DNA of 64,000 nt from Roseiarcus sp963813555 (GCA_963813555.1 CAWEZX010000008.1:470043-534042); one strand, 5' to 3'. Positions 1 through 8,601 are shown, numbered from the stretch's first letter. The notes: a model not told the origin generated them from the letters alone. A program made the numbers and translations.

Positions 1-264
1 CTTTCGCGCTTCGAGATCGATCTTTTCCGCAACGGCGCCCATGTCGATCACGGCGTCGCGACCAACGTCCTCGACGGGCCGCTGTTTGCGCTGCGTCATC
101 TCGCCGAGACGCTGGCGCAAGATCCGCTCAACCCGCCGCTCGCCTCCGGCGAAATCGTGACCACAGGAACGCTGACCCGCGCCTTTCCGGTCGCAGCAGG
201 AGAAGAGCGGAGCACGAAACTCACCGGCGTTCCGCTTGAAAGCGCTCGGATCCGCTTCGTCTGA
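1..264 (+). CDS. 2-keto-4-pentenoate hydratase / FAA-hydrolase family protein, C-terminal part
   Basis: The reading frame is open from the first base and stops with TGA at 262-264, so only the last 87 residues are present. The fragment contains NVLDGPLFALRHLAE and ASGEIVTTGTLTRAFPV, which match the C-terminal end of MhpD-like 2-keto-4-pentenoate hydratases. These cytoplasmic enzymes use a divalent metal to hydrate or decarboxylate 2-keto acids from aromatic-ring degradation. The active-site residues lie upstream of the window, so the exact substrate cannot be judged. No neighbouring pathway genes are visible in the window. Confidence 0.75.
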   Translation, partial: LSRFEIDLFRNGAHVDHGVATNVLDGPLFALRHLAETLAQDPLNPPLASGEIVTTGTLTRAFPVAAGEERSTKLTGVPLESARIRFV

Positions 265-492
265 TCGGCGGTTTCTCGCCCTGCGCGCCCTGTCGCGCGC
301 CCTTTTCGCGCTTTCGAATCAATTTGAGTGCCGCCCTGTAAGGCAGTCTTGACCAGCATGTCCCATTATCGGGCATCGGCGAAATGCCCTCTTGACTTGT
401 ATCACTCCGAAGCAGCAATCTTAGGTTGTAGGCGATTCAAGCTGTCAAAATAGAACAGCGGGGATCGCGGGCGTCGGAAGAAGAGTTCACTT

Positions 493-597
493 ATGATTCA
501 GCATATTCTCGCAATGTACGGCGCAGGCACCGCCATTACGACGATTGCATTCCTTGCTCTCTGCTGGCGCGCGGCCGAGGCGCCCTACAATGATTGA
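493..597 (+). CDS. 34-residue hydrophobic peptide (unrecognised)
   Basis: ATG at 493 follows a purine-rich GGAAGAAGAG that could act as ribosome binding site. The peptide is MIQHILAMYGAGTAITTIAF followed by LALCWRAAEAPYND, so one membrane-spanning segment fills most of its length. Its stop overlaps the start of a second tiny hydrophobic ORF (ATG at 590), which suggests translational coupling. I do not recognise the family. It could be a genuine membrane micro-protein or a chance ORF. The hydrophobic pattern and the overlap with the next ORF are the only support. Confidence 0.35.
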   Translation: MIQHILAMYGAGTAITTIAFLALCWRAAEAPYND

Positions 598-682
598 GGT
601 TCCGTACGAATTCCTCAACGCCCTGTTCACGCTGCTCATAGTGGCGGCAAGCGTCAACCGGTCAAGGCAACGATTCTCGTGA
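590..682 (+). CDS. 30-residue hydrophobic peptide overlapping the preceding one
   Basis: The frame starts at the ATG embedded in the last codons of the upstream 34-residue ORF. It encodes MIEVPYEFLNALFTLLIVAA followed by a basic tail, SVNRSRQRFS. One predicted membrane helix is followed by positive charges, the usual arrangement of a small inner-membrane protein. The 8-nt overlap with the upstream stop codon is what would be expected of coupled translation. The family is not recognised. Confidence 0.3.
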   Translation: MIEVPYEFLNALFTLLIVAASVNRSRQRFS

Positions 683-1092
683 CAGAGCGCGTTCGCGCCC
701 GGATTCATCGCTGACGTTCAGTCCGAGCGATTCCTTCCATAACTGACACGCAGAGACTCTCGCATTCGAGCGAAAGCTGATCGGTGCGGCTCGCCGCCAG
801 GGGTGGGAAAACGGGCCGGTTGGCTCGGAAATCGCCATTTCGCCGCCACCGACGACCAGAAGCGGGAGCACGCAGCCGGCATGTGATCGCGCTCACAGCG
901 GCGAACAGGGAATATTGTTATGTGTTGGCCGCCAGGACATTAAGACTGGTTGGGGAGGACGGGCGACAATCAACTCAAGGCGAAGGGCTTCCTTCTCAGT
1001 CGTTTTGGATTTCCGGGCGCCGCCCCGGACTCCTCCGAGAACGGGAACTCTTTCGGCTTTACGCCTGGACCCGGAAGATTGGGAGTTCACCG
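683..1092. other. Intergenic stretch, no supported gene
   Basis: The 410 bases between the tiny ORFs and the first gly-rich gene contain only ORFs that lack credible starts or recognisable products. The apparent long plus-strand frame that runs into the gly-rich gene from position 784 is better explained by the internal ATG at 1093, which begins a clear signal peptide. I see no confident promoter or terminator. Confidence 0.5.
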
Positions 1093-1530
1093 ATGCGAAA
1101 CATAACCAGAATGAGCATAGCGGGTTTGGCCGCATTGTCCCTGATGGGATCCCTTATCGCCGCGACTGGACCAGCTGCGGCGGCCGGCGGTTTCCATGGC
1201 GGAGGAGGCAGCTCCCACGGAGGCGGTTTCCACGGGGGCGGGTTCCATGGCGGAGGCTTCCACGGTGGCGGTTGGCACGGTGGTGGTTGGCACGGCGGTG
1301 GCTGGCACGGGGGCGGGTGGCATGGCGGCGGCTGGGGCGGTGGAGGTTGGGGCGGTGGAGGTTGGGCGGGCGCGGCCGTCCTTGGCGGATTGGCCGCGGG
1401 TGCGCTGCTCGCGGCGCCCTACGCGTACGGCGGTTATGGTTATGGCGGGTACGGCGGGTGCACGTCCTACGCGCCGATCTATGACGCCTACGGCAATTAT
1501 CTCGGCCGGCAGCTGGTGAACGGCTGTTAG
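1093..1530 (+). CDS. Gly/His/Trp-rich secreted protein (copy 1)
   Basis: The 145-residue product begins MRNITRMSIAGLAALSLMGS, a classical Sec signal peptide ending near the Ala-rich PAAAA. A run of HGGG-F and then HGGG-W repeats follows (about residues 38-85). A short hydrophobic AAVLGGLAAGALLAA segment leads to a conserved tail, YGGCTSYAPIYDAYGNYLG, ending in LVNGC, with two cysteines that could pair. The ATG at 1093 was chosen because the signal peptide starts there. Proteins of this kind are common in Hyphomicrobiales and have no established function. The His-rich repeats suggest metal binding or a surface role (inference). A paralogue with the same architecture lies at 2562-2948. A dead serS fragment follows convergently and overlaps at the stop codon. 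Confidence 0.8.
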   Translation: MRNITRMSIAGLAALSLMGSLIAATGPAAAAGGFHGGGGSSHGGGFHGGGFHGGGFHGGGWHGGGWHGGGWHGGGWHGGGWGGGGWGGGGWAGAAVLGGLAAGALLAAPYAYGGYGYGGYGGCTSYAPIYDAYGNYLGRQLVNGC

Positions 1531-1988
1531 CGAGCGGGCTCGATCCGGTTGAGACCGCCCATATACGCCCGCAAAACGTCCGGGACGGCGACCGAGCCGT
1601 CCGGCTGCTGGTAGGTCTCGAGGACCGCGATCAGCGCCCGGCAAACCGCGCCCCCAAGCCATTGAGGGTGTGCACGAACCTAGTCGACTTGGTGTCCGCC
1701 CCCTTGCTGCGGGCGTTCATGCGCCGGGCCTGAAACTCGCCGCAGATCGAACAGGACGAGATTTCGCGAAACCGTCCCTGCCCCGGCAGCCAGACCTCGA
1801 TCTCATAAGTCTTCTAGGCCGCGAAACCCATTTCTCCCGCACACAGCGCAACCGTGCGGAAATGCAGTCCCAGGCGCTTCAGCACTTCCTCCGCGCAGGC
1901 AGTCATGCGCTCGTGCTCGTCGCGCGACTGTTCGGGCGTCGTGATCGAGACCAGTTCGACCTTCTTGAACTGATGCTGGCGGATCATG
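1528..1988 (-). pseudogene. serS 3' fragment (duplicated remnant of seryl-tRNA synthetase)
   Basis: Read on the minus strand this stretch matches the C-terminal ~150 codons of the intact serS at 4539-5999, including the final GLxRIEPAR. It is disrupted by small indels near 1630-1655 and by a TAG replacing a Gln codon (plus-strand CTA near 1813-1817). Similarity stops abruptly at the GGATCATG near 1988, where the intact gene continues. The fragment has no promoter or 5' part. Together with the adjacent gly-rich gene it mirrors the arrangement of the second gly-rich gene and intact serS, so it arose from duplication of that pair. It is not expected to make a functional enzyme. Confidence 0.9.
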
Positions 1989-2154
1989 ACGGGGACGCAA
2001 TCCACTAGATTCGAACCCTAGCGGATCGAATTTAACGCTTGGCGCCCACGCCTGACGGCGGCGATGATTTTGTTGGGATCAACATGCGGCGGCGCGGGCC
2101 GGAATCGTCGGTCCGAAGTCGAACCTGTGAATTACGGCTCCGCGATGAAGAGGC

Positions 2155-2364
2155 TCAGGTTTGCCGCCTACGCCTCAAAAACACCGCTCCCAGCAGCACG
2201 CCGCCAACAACGAGCATGGCCGGAGCGCCAGAGCCGATCTCCGGGGCGGGAGCGCCCATCAGGAAACATTTTGGATTTGTAACAGATTGACACTTCCCGG
2301 GATTGGCATTCGCCGCGCCAACAGCACCGAGGCAGAAGCAAATCGTAATGAGAAAAGCTTTCAT
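2155..2364 (-). CDS. Small exported protein with C-terminal membrane anchor/sorting tail
   Basis: The start ATG at 2362-2364 is preceded by a strong GGGGAGGC ribosome binding site, so the 69-residue form is preferred over the longer frame. It has an N-terminal signal peptide (MKAFLITICFCLGAVGAANA). A short Cys-containing middle (NPGKCQSVTNPKCFL) follows. The C-terminus has a short APEIGSGAP motif, one hydrophobic helix and a terminal RRRR cluster. That tripartite C-terminus resembles PEP-CTERM/VPEID-type sorting signals of Hyphomicrobiales, in which a transpeptidase-like exosortase removes the tail. No exosortase is in the window. The function is unknown. Confidence 0.6.
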   Translation of the reverse strand: MKAFLITICFCLGAVGAANANPGKCQSVTNPKCFLMGAPAPEIGSGAPAMLVVGGVLLGAVFLRRRRQT

Positions 2365-2561
2365 CGCAGCCTCCCCAATCATTGGCACCGTAAACCCGTA
2401 ATTTGTTTTGGTCAAGGCGTTCAACCGTTCTGTTCCGGTTATCCTGGGCAGACGCACAATCTACTCCAGCGCCGGGAATCAAGCGTCATATTCCGCTAGG
2501 CGGAACTCTTTCCCGTTCACGGAGTTGACCTCTTGAGGCTTGGCCACAGAGGAGGTCAACG

Positions 2562-2948
2562 ATGCGAAACATTGTATCCAAAGCCGCAATAGCCGGCCTG
2601 ACAGCCTTATCCCTCGCGGCTTCCGTTCTCGCCACGAGTGAACCGGCCGCGGCCGGCAATTGGCATGGAGGCGGACGCGGCTGGCACGGAGGCGGCTGGC
2701 ACGGCGGCGGATGGCGCGGTGGCGGATGGCACGGAGGCGGTTGGCATAGGGGCTGGCATGGCGGCGGAGGTTGGGCGGGCCCGGCTATCGTTGGCGGTTT
2801 GGCCGCCGGCGCGTTGCTGGCAGCGCCCTATGCCTATGGCGGCTATGGCGGCTACGGTTATGGCGGATACGGCGGATGCACGTCCTACGCGCCTATTTAT
2901 GACGCCTACGGCAATTATCTCGGCCAGCAGTTGGTGAACGGCTGCTAG
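2562..2948 (+). CDS. Gly/His/Trp-rich secreted protein (copy 2)
   Basis: The 128-residue product is a paralogue of the protein at 1093-1530. It has a signal peptide MRNIVSKAAIAGLTALSLAA, fewer WHGGG repeats, the same hydrophobic IVGGLAAGALLAAPYAYGG block and the same two-Cys tail YGGCTSYAPIYDAYGNYLG ending LVNGC. GAGGAGG seven bases before ATG is a strong ribosome binding site. The stop codon TAG is part of the CTAG at 2945-2948 that became the target duplication of the adjacent IS element. Before the insertion this gene met serS tail to tail with overlapping stops. The role is unknown, probably envelope or surface. Confidence 0.8.
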   Translation: MRNIVSKAAIAGLTALSLAASVLATSEPAAAGNWHGGGRGWHGGGWHGGGWRGGGWHGGGWHRGWHGGGGWAGPAIVGGLAAGALLAAPYAYGGYGGYGYGGYGGCTSYAPIYDAYGNYLGQQLVNGC

Positions 2949-4538
2949 CAGCCTGTCGGACTCGGGTTTCGGCGCGGGCGATTTTGGCGAGCTGAAACGT
3001 CTTGCGGCGTGGGATCGGCTCCAAGCGCGGTTGAGAGGCGGGATTTGGGTCGCTTCGGACGCCTGCTTTGCTGGCGTGGGAACGCTTGGCGGCCGGGTCA
3101 GGCGGGGGTGAGGACGAACATCCGCTTCAGATTCCACGCCATCGTCACGAGGGTCCACTCGCCGCGCACCTTGTCGAGGCCGCGCAACAAGAACTGACGG
3201 AATCCGAGCGCCGATTTGATGACGCCGAACACCGGTTCCGGCGTCTGCTTGCGCAAAGCATAGAGCTTGCGGCCTTCGGGCGTCTTCAGCCGATGGGCCA
3301 TGGCCTCGACCGGCGTCGGATTTTCCGGCGGGGGCCCCTCCTGTCCGAAGCGCTCGCCAAGCGGGGGATGATGCGGCTGACGGCCCATCGCGATCAGCGG
3401 TTCGAGTTCGGCCTGCCGGCAAGCCTCGACATTCGCCGCGCTGAAATAGCCGGCGTCCGCCAAAAGCGTTTCGGCCGCGCCCAGTCGTTCGGGCAAAGCC
3501 TCGATCTTGCCCAGCATCGGTTCGAGCTGCTGCTTGTCGTTCGGCGCCTGAACCACATCGGCGGCAACGACCAGCAGGCTCCCCGCCGCCACGACCGCTT
3601 GAGCGTTGTAGGCCTGCTCGAAGCCGCCGCCCGCCGCCGGCATGATGCGCGAGTCCTCGTCGGTGAGATTGATCTGGTCCTTCGGCAGCGGCCCTTCGAC
3701 AGGCGGCGCAGGCGGCTTGCCGCCAGGCTTCTTGCCGGTCGTGGCGGTTTTGGCCTCGCGCGCGGCGAGTTTGGCCTCGTGCGCGGCCCGCTCGCGCTCG
3801 TATCGCTCTTTCGCCCGCGCCTCGATCTTCGCCCGCGCCTCCGCAAGCTTGGCCAGACGCTTCTCGCGCAAGGCCAGCTCTTCGGGAATTGACATGCCGT
3901 CAGGGACATCGGCCTCGTCCGCCGCCTCGGCGCGCGCCAGCAAATCCGCTGCCTCGGCTTTCAGTTGCGCCTCGAGCTTGCTCGCGTGCTCCCAAGAAAG
4001 CGCGCTGTGACGGCTGGCGTTGGCGTGGATCTTCGTGCCGTCGAGGCCGACCGTTCCCATCTTCAGCACGCCCATCTCGCGCGCAAGCAGCAGCACGCGG
4101 ACGAACAGCCCCTCGATCTCCTTGAGAAAGCGCCGCCGAAACGCGGCGATCGTGTCGTGGTCGGGGTGGTCGTTGGCGGCGATGTAGCGGAACGCCACGC
4201 TGTCGTAAGTCGCGCGCTCGAGCTTGCGGCTCGAAAACACCCCGGTGGCGTAGCCGTAAATCAAAACCCCCAGCAACATCCTGGGATGGTGCGCCGCCGA
4301 CCCGGATCCGCGATAGGCGCCGATCATGCCGCCAAGATCGAGCCCGTCGATCACCTCGACGACAAAGCGGGCCAAATGCCTCTCAGGCAGCCACTCGTCG
4401 ACCGACGGCGGCAGAAGAAACGACGTCTCACGATCAACGTCCCGGAAATTGCTCATCGCCAGCAAGCTACCCTTCGGCGCGAATCAATCGCAGGATTCTA
4501 GCGAAAATCAGCGCCGTCGGGTTAAGTCCGACAGGCTG
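2949..4538 (-). mobile_element. IS1182-family insertion sequence with CTAG target duplication
   Basis: The element is 1,590 bp. Its ends are perfect 14-bp inverted repeats (CAGCCTGTCGGACT at 2949-2962 and the complement at 4525-4538), flanked on each side by CTAG (2945-2948 and 4539-4542). It carries one transposase gene on the minus strand. A palindromic CTAG target fits what I know of this family (established knowledge, not checked here). The insertion left the stop codons of both neighbouring convergent genes intact, because the duplicated CTAG supplies TAG to each. Confidence 0.93.
3098..4465 (-). CDS. IS1182-family DDE transposase
   Basis: The 455-residue protein has the N-terminal DUF772-type domain (LPPSVDEWLPERHLARFVVE, then the HPRMLLGVLIYGYATGVFSS segment). 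A long Glu/Ala/Lys-rich coiled coil covers about residues 150-240. The C-terminal DDE_Tnp_1 catalytic part contains VGLDGTKIHANAS, DSRIMPAAGGGFEQAYNAQ and LLADAGYFSAANVEAC. The frame is intact, so the element may still be active. A second in-frame ATG lies three codons downstream of the first and either could be used. It lies inside the 1.59-kb element bounded by 14-bp inverted repeats. Confidence 0.92.
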   Translation of the reverse strand: MLAMSNFRDVDRETSFLLPPSVDEWLPERHLARFVVEVIDGLDLGGMIGAYRGSGSAAHHPRMLLGVLIYGYATGVFSSRKLERATYDSVAFRYIAANDHPDHDTIAAFRRRFLKEIEGLFVRVLLLAREMGVLKMGTVGLDGTKIHANASRHSALSWEHASKLEAQLKAEAADLLARAEAADEADVPDGMSIPEELALREKRLAKLAEARAKIEARAKERYERERAAHEAKLAAREAKTATTGKKPGGKPPAPPVEGPLPKDQINLTDEDSRIMPAAGGGFEQAYNAQAVVAAGSLLVVAADVVQAPNDKQQLEPMLGKIEALPERLGAAETLLADAGYFSAANVEACRQAELEPLIAMGRQPHHPPLGERFGQEGPPPENPTPVEAMAHRLKTPEGRKLYALRKQTPEPVFGVIKSALGFRQFLLRGLDKVRGEWTLVTMAWNLKRMFVLTPA

Positions 4539-5999
4539 CTAGCGAGCGGGCTCGATCCGGGTGAGACCGCCCATATACGGCCGCAAAACGTCCGGGACGG
4601 CGACTGAGCCGTCCGGCTGCTGATAGGTTTCGAGGACGGCGATCAGCGCCCGGCCGACCGCCACGCCCGACCCGTTGAGCGTATGGACGTAGCGGGTCGC
4701 TTTGGCGTCCGCCGCTTTGGTGCGGGCGTTCATGCGCCGGGCCTGAAAATCGCCGCAGATCGAGCAGGAGGAGATCTCGCGAAATCGCCCCTGCCCCGGC
4801 AGCCAAACTTCGATGTCATAGGTCTTCTGCGCCGCGAAGCCCATATCGCCTGCGCAGAGTGCAACCGTGCGGAAATGCAGTCCGAGGCGTTTGAGAACTT
4901 CCTCGGCGCAGCCCGTCATGCGCTCGTGCTCGGCGCGCGACTGCTCGGGCGTCGCGATGGAGACGAGCTCGACTTTCTTGAACTGGTGCTGGCGGATCAT
5001 GCCGCGCGTGTCGCGTCCCGCCGCGCCGGCCTCCGCCCGAAAGGACAGAGTTCCAGCACTGAAGCGCAGCGGCAGGCTCTTTCCTTCGACTATGCTCTCG
5101 CGCACGAGATTGGTCAGAGGAACTTCGGCGGTGGGGATCAGCCAGAATTTGTCTTCCTGTCCGATATCCAACGCTATTCTGCCAACCTCCACTGTGTATT
5201 TAAATTCATCCTTGCTGAGGAAGTCGCGCTCGTCTTTGAAACCGAGTTCGCGAGCTTTCCTCGGCATAGCATCTGGAAGTCGTTCAGCGATCAATCTTTG
5301 CCATTCATCTTCGGACCGTTTGCGGCCGGCAAAAAATTGATCTTCCTCGAATTTCGGCAATTGCGCGGTGCCGAACATCGCCGGGTCGCGCACCAGCACC
5401 GGCGGTGAGACCTCGACATAGCCGTGTTCGCTCGTGTGCAGGTCGAGCATGAACTGCTCGAGCGCGCGCTCGAGCCGAGCCAGCGCCCCCTTCAATACGA
5501 CGAAGCGGGCGCCCGACAGTTTTGCCGCGGCGTCGAAATCCATGAGGCCCAAAGCCTCGCCGATCTCGAAGTGCTCCTTGGGCTTGAAGCCCTCTGGGAA
5601 CGTCGGCAAGCTACCGTGTTGACGGATCTCGACATTGTCGTTCTCGTCCTCGCCGTCCGGCGTGTCGTCGAGCGGCAGATTGGGGATCGCCGCCAGTTCC
5701 GTGTCGAGCGCTGCGGCCGCCTCCCGCTCCGCGGCCTCCAGTTCCGGCATTGTCGCCTTGAGCCCCGCGACCTCGGCGCGATAGTCGTCCGCCGCGACAA
5801 TATCCTTACGCGCCATGGCCACGCCGATCTGCTTCGAGACGGCGTTGCGCCGCTCCTGCGCGCTCTGGAGCGCCAGGATCGCCGCTCGACGCTTCTCGTC
5901 GAGCGCAACCAGCTCTTCCGCTCGTGGGCTGAGTCCACGGCGCCGCAAGCCCTCGTCAAAAGCTTCAGGGTTTTCGCGGATCGCTCTAATATCGTGCAT
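4539..5999 (-). CDS. serS: Seryl-tRNA synthetase
   Basis: The 486-residue protein begins MHDIRAIRENPEAFDEGLRR, the standard start of bacterial SerRS. An N-terminal tRNA-binding coiled-coil arm covers about residues 30-110. The class II catalytic core follows with motif 2 (LSFRAEAGAAGRDTRGMIRQ), FxKVELVS, and motif 3 near the C-terminus (NGSGVAVGRALIAVLE). It charges tRNA-Ser (and tRNA-Sec where present) with serine in the cytoplasm and is essential. Length is slightly above the usual 420-430 because of an insertion in the core. Its TAG stop lies in the CTAG duplicated by the adjacent IS. The gene is intact, whereas the fragment at 1528-1988 is dead. Confidence 0.96.
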   Translation of the reverse strand: MHDIRAIRENPEAFDEGLRRRGLSPRAEELVALDEKRRAAILALQSAQERRNAVSKQIGVAMARKDIVAADDYRAEVAGLKATMPELEAAEREAAAALDTELAAIPNLPLDDTPDGEDENDNVEIRQHGSLPTFPEGFKPKEHFEIGEALGLMDFDAAAKLSGARFVVLKGALARLERALEQFMLDLHTSEHGYVEVSPPVLVRDPAMFGTAQLPKFEEDQFFAGRKRSEDEWQRLIAERLPDAMPRKARELGFKDERDFLSKDEFKYTVEVGRIALDIGQEDKFWLIPTAEVPLTNLVRESIVEGKSLPLRFSAGTLSFRAEAGAAGRDTRGMIRQHQFKKVELVSIATPEQSRAEHERMTGCAEEVLKRLGLHFRTVALCAGDMGFAAQKTYDIEVWLPGQGRFREISSCSICGDFQARRMNARTKAADAKATRYVHTLNGSGVAVGRALIAVLETYQQPDGSVAVPDVLRPYMGGLTRIEPAR

Positions 6000-6249
6000 G
6001 ATCTGACCTCAGGTAGGCGCTGGCACCGTCGCCGCGAACTTGAGCCGGGGCCGCCCCATTAGCAGAAGCGTATCGAACCGCTCAACCGCTATGCCGCCCT
6101 CCTGCGTCGAAATCCGCGCGGAGCCCATGTCTCCCCAAATCTGATGCTAGTTTTTCTTCGTTTGAGGTTGACGCAAGTCCTGCGCGCGATCAGACGACGG
6201 TCTGTGTCGCGCCTAATGACCACGGCCCGACCCTTTTCCGGAGCAGCCC

Positions 6250-7347
6250 ATGATTGCCCGCCGATTCGCCCAGAAGCTCGCCGCGGTGATCGCGGCCGGC
6301 GCGCTATTTTTCGCGAACGCCGCCGAGGCTTGCACCGGCATCCGGCTCACGGCGGTAGACGGGACGGTCGTTCACGCGCGGACGCTCGAATTCGCCATCG
6401 ATCTTCATTCCGATGTGCTCGTGTCGCCGCGCGGCTGCGAGCGCGTCGGGATCACGCCGGACGGCAAGGATGGCCTTAAGTGGAAGGCGAAATACGCCAG
6501 CGTTGGCGCGAACGGCGTCGGTCTGCCGGTCATCATCGACGGCCTCAACGAGGCCGGGCTCGCGGCCGGATTGTTCTATTTTCCGACCACCGCCGGATAT
6601 CCGCCCTACGCCCCGGACCACGCAGCCAAGACCATCGCGCCCTGGCAGCTGGGGTCGTGGATCCTCGACAATTTCGCGACCGTCGATGAGGTCAAGGCCA
6701 ATATCGGCTCGATCCTCGTCGCCGCGACGGTGCTCAAGCAATGGGGCTTCTCGCCGCCCGTCCACGCGGTCGTGCACGATTCCTCCGGCAAGAGCATCGT
6801 CATCGAGTACGTCGCCGGCAAGCTGAACGTCTACGACAATCCGCTTGGGGTCATCACCAACTCGCCCGGCTTCGACTGGCACATGACCAATCTGCGCAAC
6901 TATGTGAACTTCTCGATCGAAAACCATCCGCCGGTTCAGCTTGGCTCGGTCAAGCTCGAGCCGTTCGGCCAGGGCTCAGGAATGCTGGGCATGCCGGGCG
7001 ACTTCACGCCGCCCTCTCGCTTCGTCCGCGCCGTTGCGTTCAGCCAGTCCGTCCTGCAGCCACAAACCGGGACCGAGGCGGTTCTCACCGCATTTCATAT
7101 CCTCAACAACTTCGACATCCCGAAAGGCTCGGCGCGCGAGGCGGAGAAGGACGAGCACGGCAACATCCTCGCCGACTACACCTTGTGGACGGCCGCGAGC
7201 GATCTGAAGGCGAAGCAATATTACTTCCGCACCTACGACGACAGCCGCATCCGCATGGTCGATCTCACGAAAATAAATCTCGACGCCAAGGACATCGTCA
7301 CTTTCTCGATGAAGGGCGAAGAGACGTTTCAGCCTTTAAATCCGTAA
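6250..7347 (+). CDS. Linear amide C-N hydrolase (choloylglycine hydrolase / penicillin V acylase family)
   Basis: The 365-residue protein has a signal peptide whose likely cleavage in AEA|C exposes Cys28 in CTGIRLTAVDG as the N-terminal nucleophile of an Ntn hydrolase. Other family marks are the HARTLEF segment (catalytic Arg in the family), DGLNEAGLAAGLFYFP and NPLGVITNSPGFDWHMTNLRNY. Members hydrolyse amide bonds in bile-salt conjugates, penicillin V or acyl-homoserine lactones. In this genus-level context quorum-signal hydrolysis is more plausible than bile-salt hydrolysis (inference). It is probably periplasmic. The 3' end overlaps the convergent EamA gene by 50 bp. Confidence 0.88.
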   Translation: MIARRFAQKLAAVIAAGALFFANAAEACTGIRLTAVDGTVVHARTLEFAIDLHSDVLVSPRGCERVGITPDGKDGLKWKAKYASVGANGVGLPVIIDGLNEAGLAAGLFYFPTTAGYPPYAPDHAAKTIAPWQLGSWILDNFATVDEVKANIGSILVAATVLKQWGFSPPVHAVVHDSSGKSIVIEYVAGKLNVYDNPLGVITNSPGFDWHMTNLRNYVNFSIENHPPVQLGSVKLEPFGQGSGMLGMPGDFTPPSRFVRAVAFSQSVLQPQTGTEAVLTAFHILNNFDIPKGSAREAEKDEHGNILADYTLWTAASDLKAKQYYFRTYDDSRIRMVDLTKINLDAKDIVTFSMKGEETFQPLNP

Positions 7348-8257
7348 TCGAGGGTGGCTTGGCGATCGGCGACGCAGCCAGGGGCAAACCTGCGACGCGT
7401 CGCAGGGCCCAGTCGCCGAAGACATTGAGAGCGAGGCCAGCCATCACCAGGGCGCTGCCGATAAGCTCAACCACCGTCAGTGTTTCGCCAAACAGAACCG
7501 CGCCGGCAATCATGCCGATGACTGGCACGAGCAGAGCGAAGGGAGCGACAGTCGCCGCCGAATGATGAGTCAGGAGCCGCGCCCAGACGCCAAAGCCGAA
7601 CACAGTGCCGACATAGGAGATCGCGAGCACGCTGACGATGAGCTTCCAGCTCGGATGCGCGAGGGCGAAGAGGCTATCTTTGCCCTCAAATGCAAGCGAC
7701 AATAAAAACAGCGGCAGCGGCGCGGCGAGGCTCGACCAGACGACGAAAGCGAGCATGTCGACCTTGCCGAGGCTCTTCGCCAGCACGTTGCCCGAGCCCC
7801 AGAACATCGCCGCGAGAATGACCAGAAGAAAAGGGCCGAGGCTCGCCCCCGACAGGCGCCCCGAGCCGATGACCGCCATTCCAGCAAAGCCGAGGGCGGC
7901 GCCGATGAGCTGGGCGCGGCGCTGACGCTCGCCCAAGAACACCCTGGCGAACAGTATGGTGAAGAACGCCTGCGACTGGATGGTCAAAGAAGCCAGCCCG
8001 ACCGGCAAGCCTTGATGCATGGCGATGAACAAGAGGCCGAACTGCCCGGCCCCGATCAGGAGCCCGTAAAGCACAACGGCCCATGCCGGCGCCTTGGGGG
8101 GAGCGACGAAGAAAACGATCGGGAGCGCGGCGAACAGGAATCGCAAGGCCGCGAGCATGAGCGGCGAGGTTTCGCCAACGCCGACCTTGATCGCGATGAA
8201 GTTCAGGCCCCAAGCGATCGCGACGGCCAACGCCGCCAGGTTGTCGCGCGCGGTCAT
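7298..8257 (-). CDS. EamA-type drug/metabolite (DMT) transporter
   Basis: The 319-residue inner-membrane protein has ten predicted membrane helices in two EamA repeats (first repeat starting LAALAVAIAWGLNFIAIKVG, second near ILAAMFWGSGNVLAKSLGK). The motif PVIGMIAGAVLFGETLTVVELIG is the typical start of helices 9-10. The best overall resemblance is to O-acetylserine/cysteine exporter-like EamA proteins, but substrates in this family cannot be read from sequence. A cytoplasmic tail of ~25 residues ends in a basic stretch. It is convergent with the preceding hydrolase gene, with overlapping 3' ends. Confidence 0.88.
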   Translation of the reverse strand: MTARDNLAALAVAIAWGLNFIAIKVGVGETSPLMLAALRFLFAALPIVFFVAPPKAPAWAVVLYGLLIGAGQFGLLFIAMHQGLPVGLASLTIQSQAFFTILFARVFLGERQRRAQLIGAALGFAGMAVIGSGRLSGASLGPFLLVILAAMFWGSGNVLAKSLGKVDMLAFVVWSSLAAPLPLFLLSLAFEGKDSLFALAHPSWKLIVSVLAISYVGTVFGFGVWARLLTHHSAATVAPFALLVPVIGMIAGAVLFGETLTVVELIGSALVMAGLALNVFGDWALRRVAGLPLAASPIAKPPSITDLKAETSLRPSSRK

Positions 8258-8601
8258 GCCGCGAACCGGCGCGCGGCGTCGCCGCCAAGGCGGCCCAAAC
8301 GGCGATCAATCGGGGGAAGCATGCACGCTTTTTGCTAGCACGCCGGGCGTTGATGAAGAAATGACCGGAACGCAGATCGGCAATGCGAGCGCCGTAGCGC
8401 GTCCGCTTAGCCTCGCCAAACTGTCAACAACCGCGGCGCCCACATTATTCCTTCCACACGATCACAAAACGTGGTGATGTTGGTCGTCCAGGGGGCCGGG
8501 GACGTAGGGGTCGAATAGGTTCGCCTGCCGTTGCGTGGAGATTGCGCCAAGGCATTCGGCGGACAGCATCCGCAGAGCGTAAAATCGTTGGGGAGCCGAC
8601 C
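8258..8601. other. Intergenic region between divergent genes, no gene seen
   Basis: The 344 bases separate the divergently transcribed EamA gene and the DUF4399 gene and should hold both promoters. No ORF with a recognisable product is present, and I could not place -35/-10 elements with confidence. Confidence 0.5.

Noticed and set aside
1196..1519. Alternative frames inside the gly-rich repeats
   Set aside because: Repetitive GGN codons create long open shadow frames. Only the frame with a signal peptide is supported.
1999..2025. TTCGAA-containing arm (minus strand CTAGGGTTCGAATCTAG) resembling a tRNA T-arm next to the serS fragment
   Set aside because: No matching acceptor, D or anticodon arms can be drawn around it. 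The 5-bp T-stem also does not pair.
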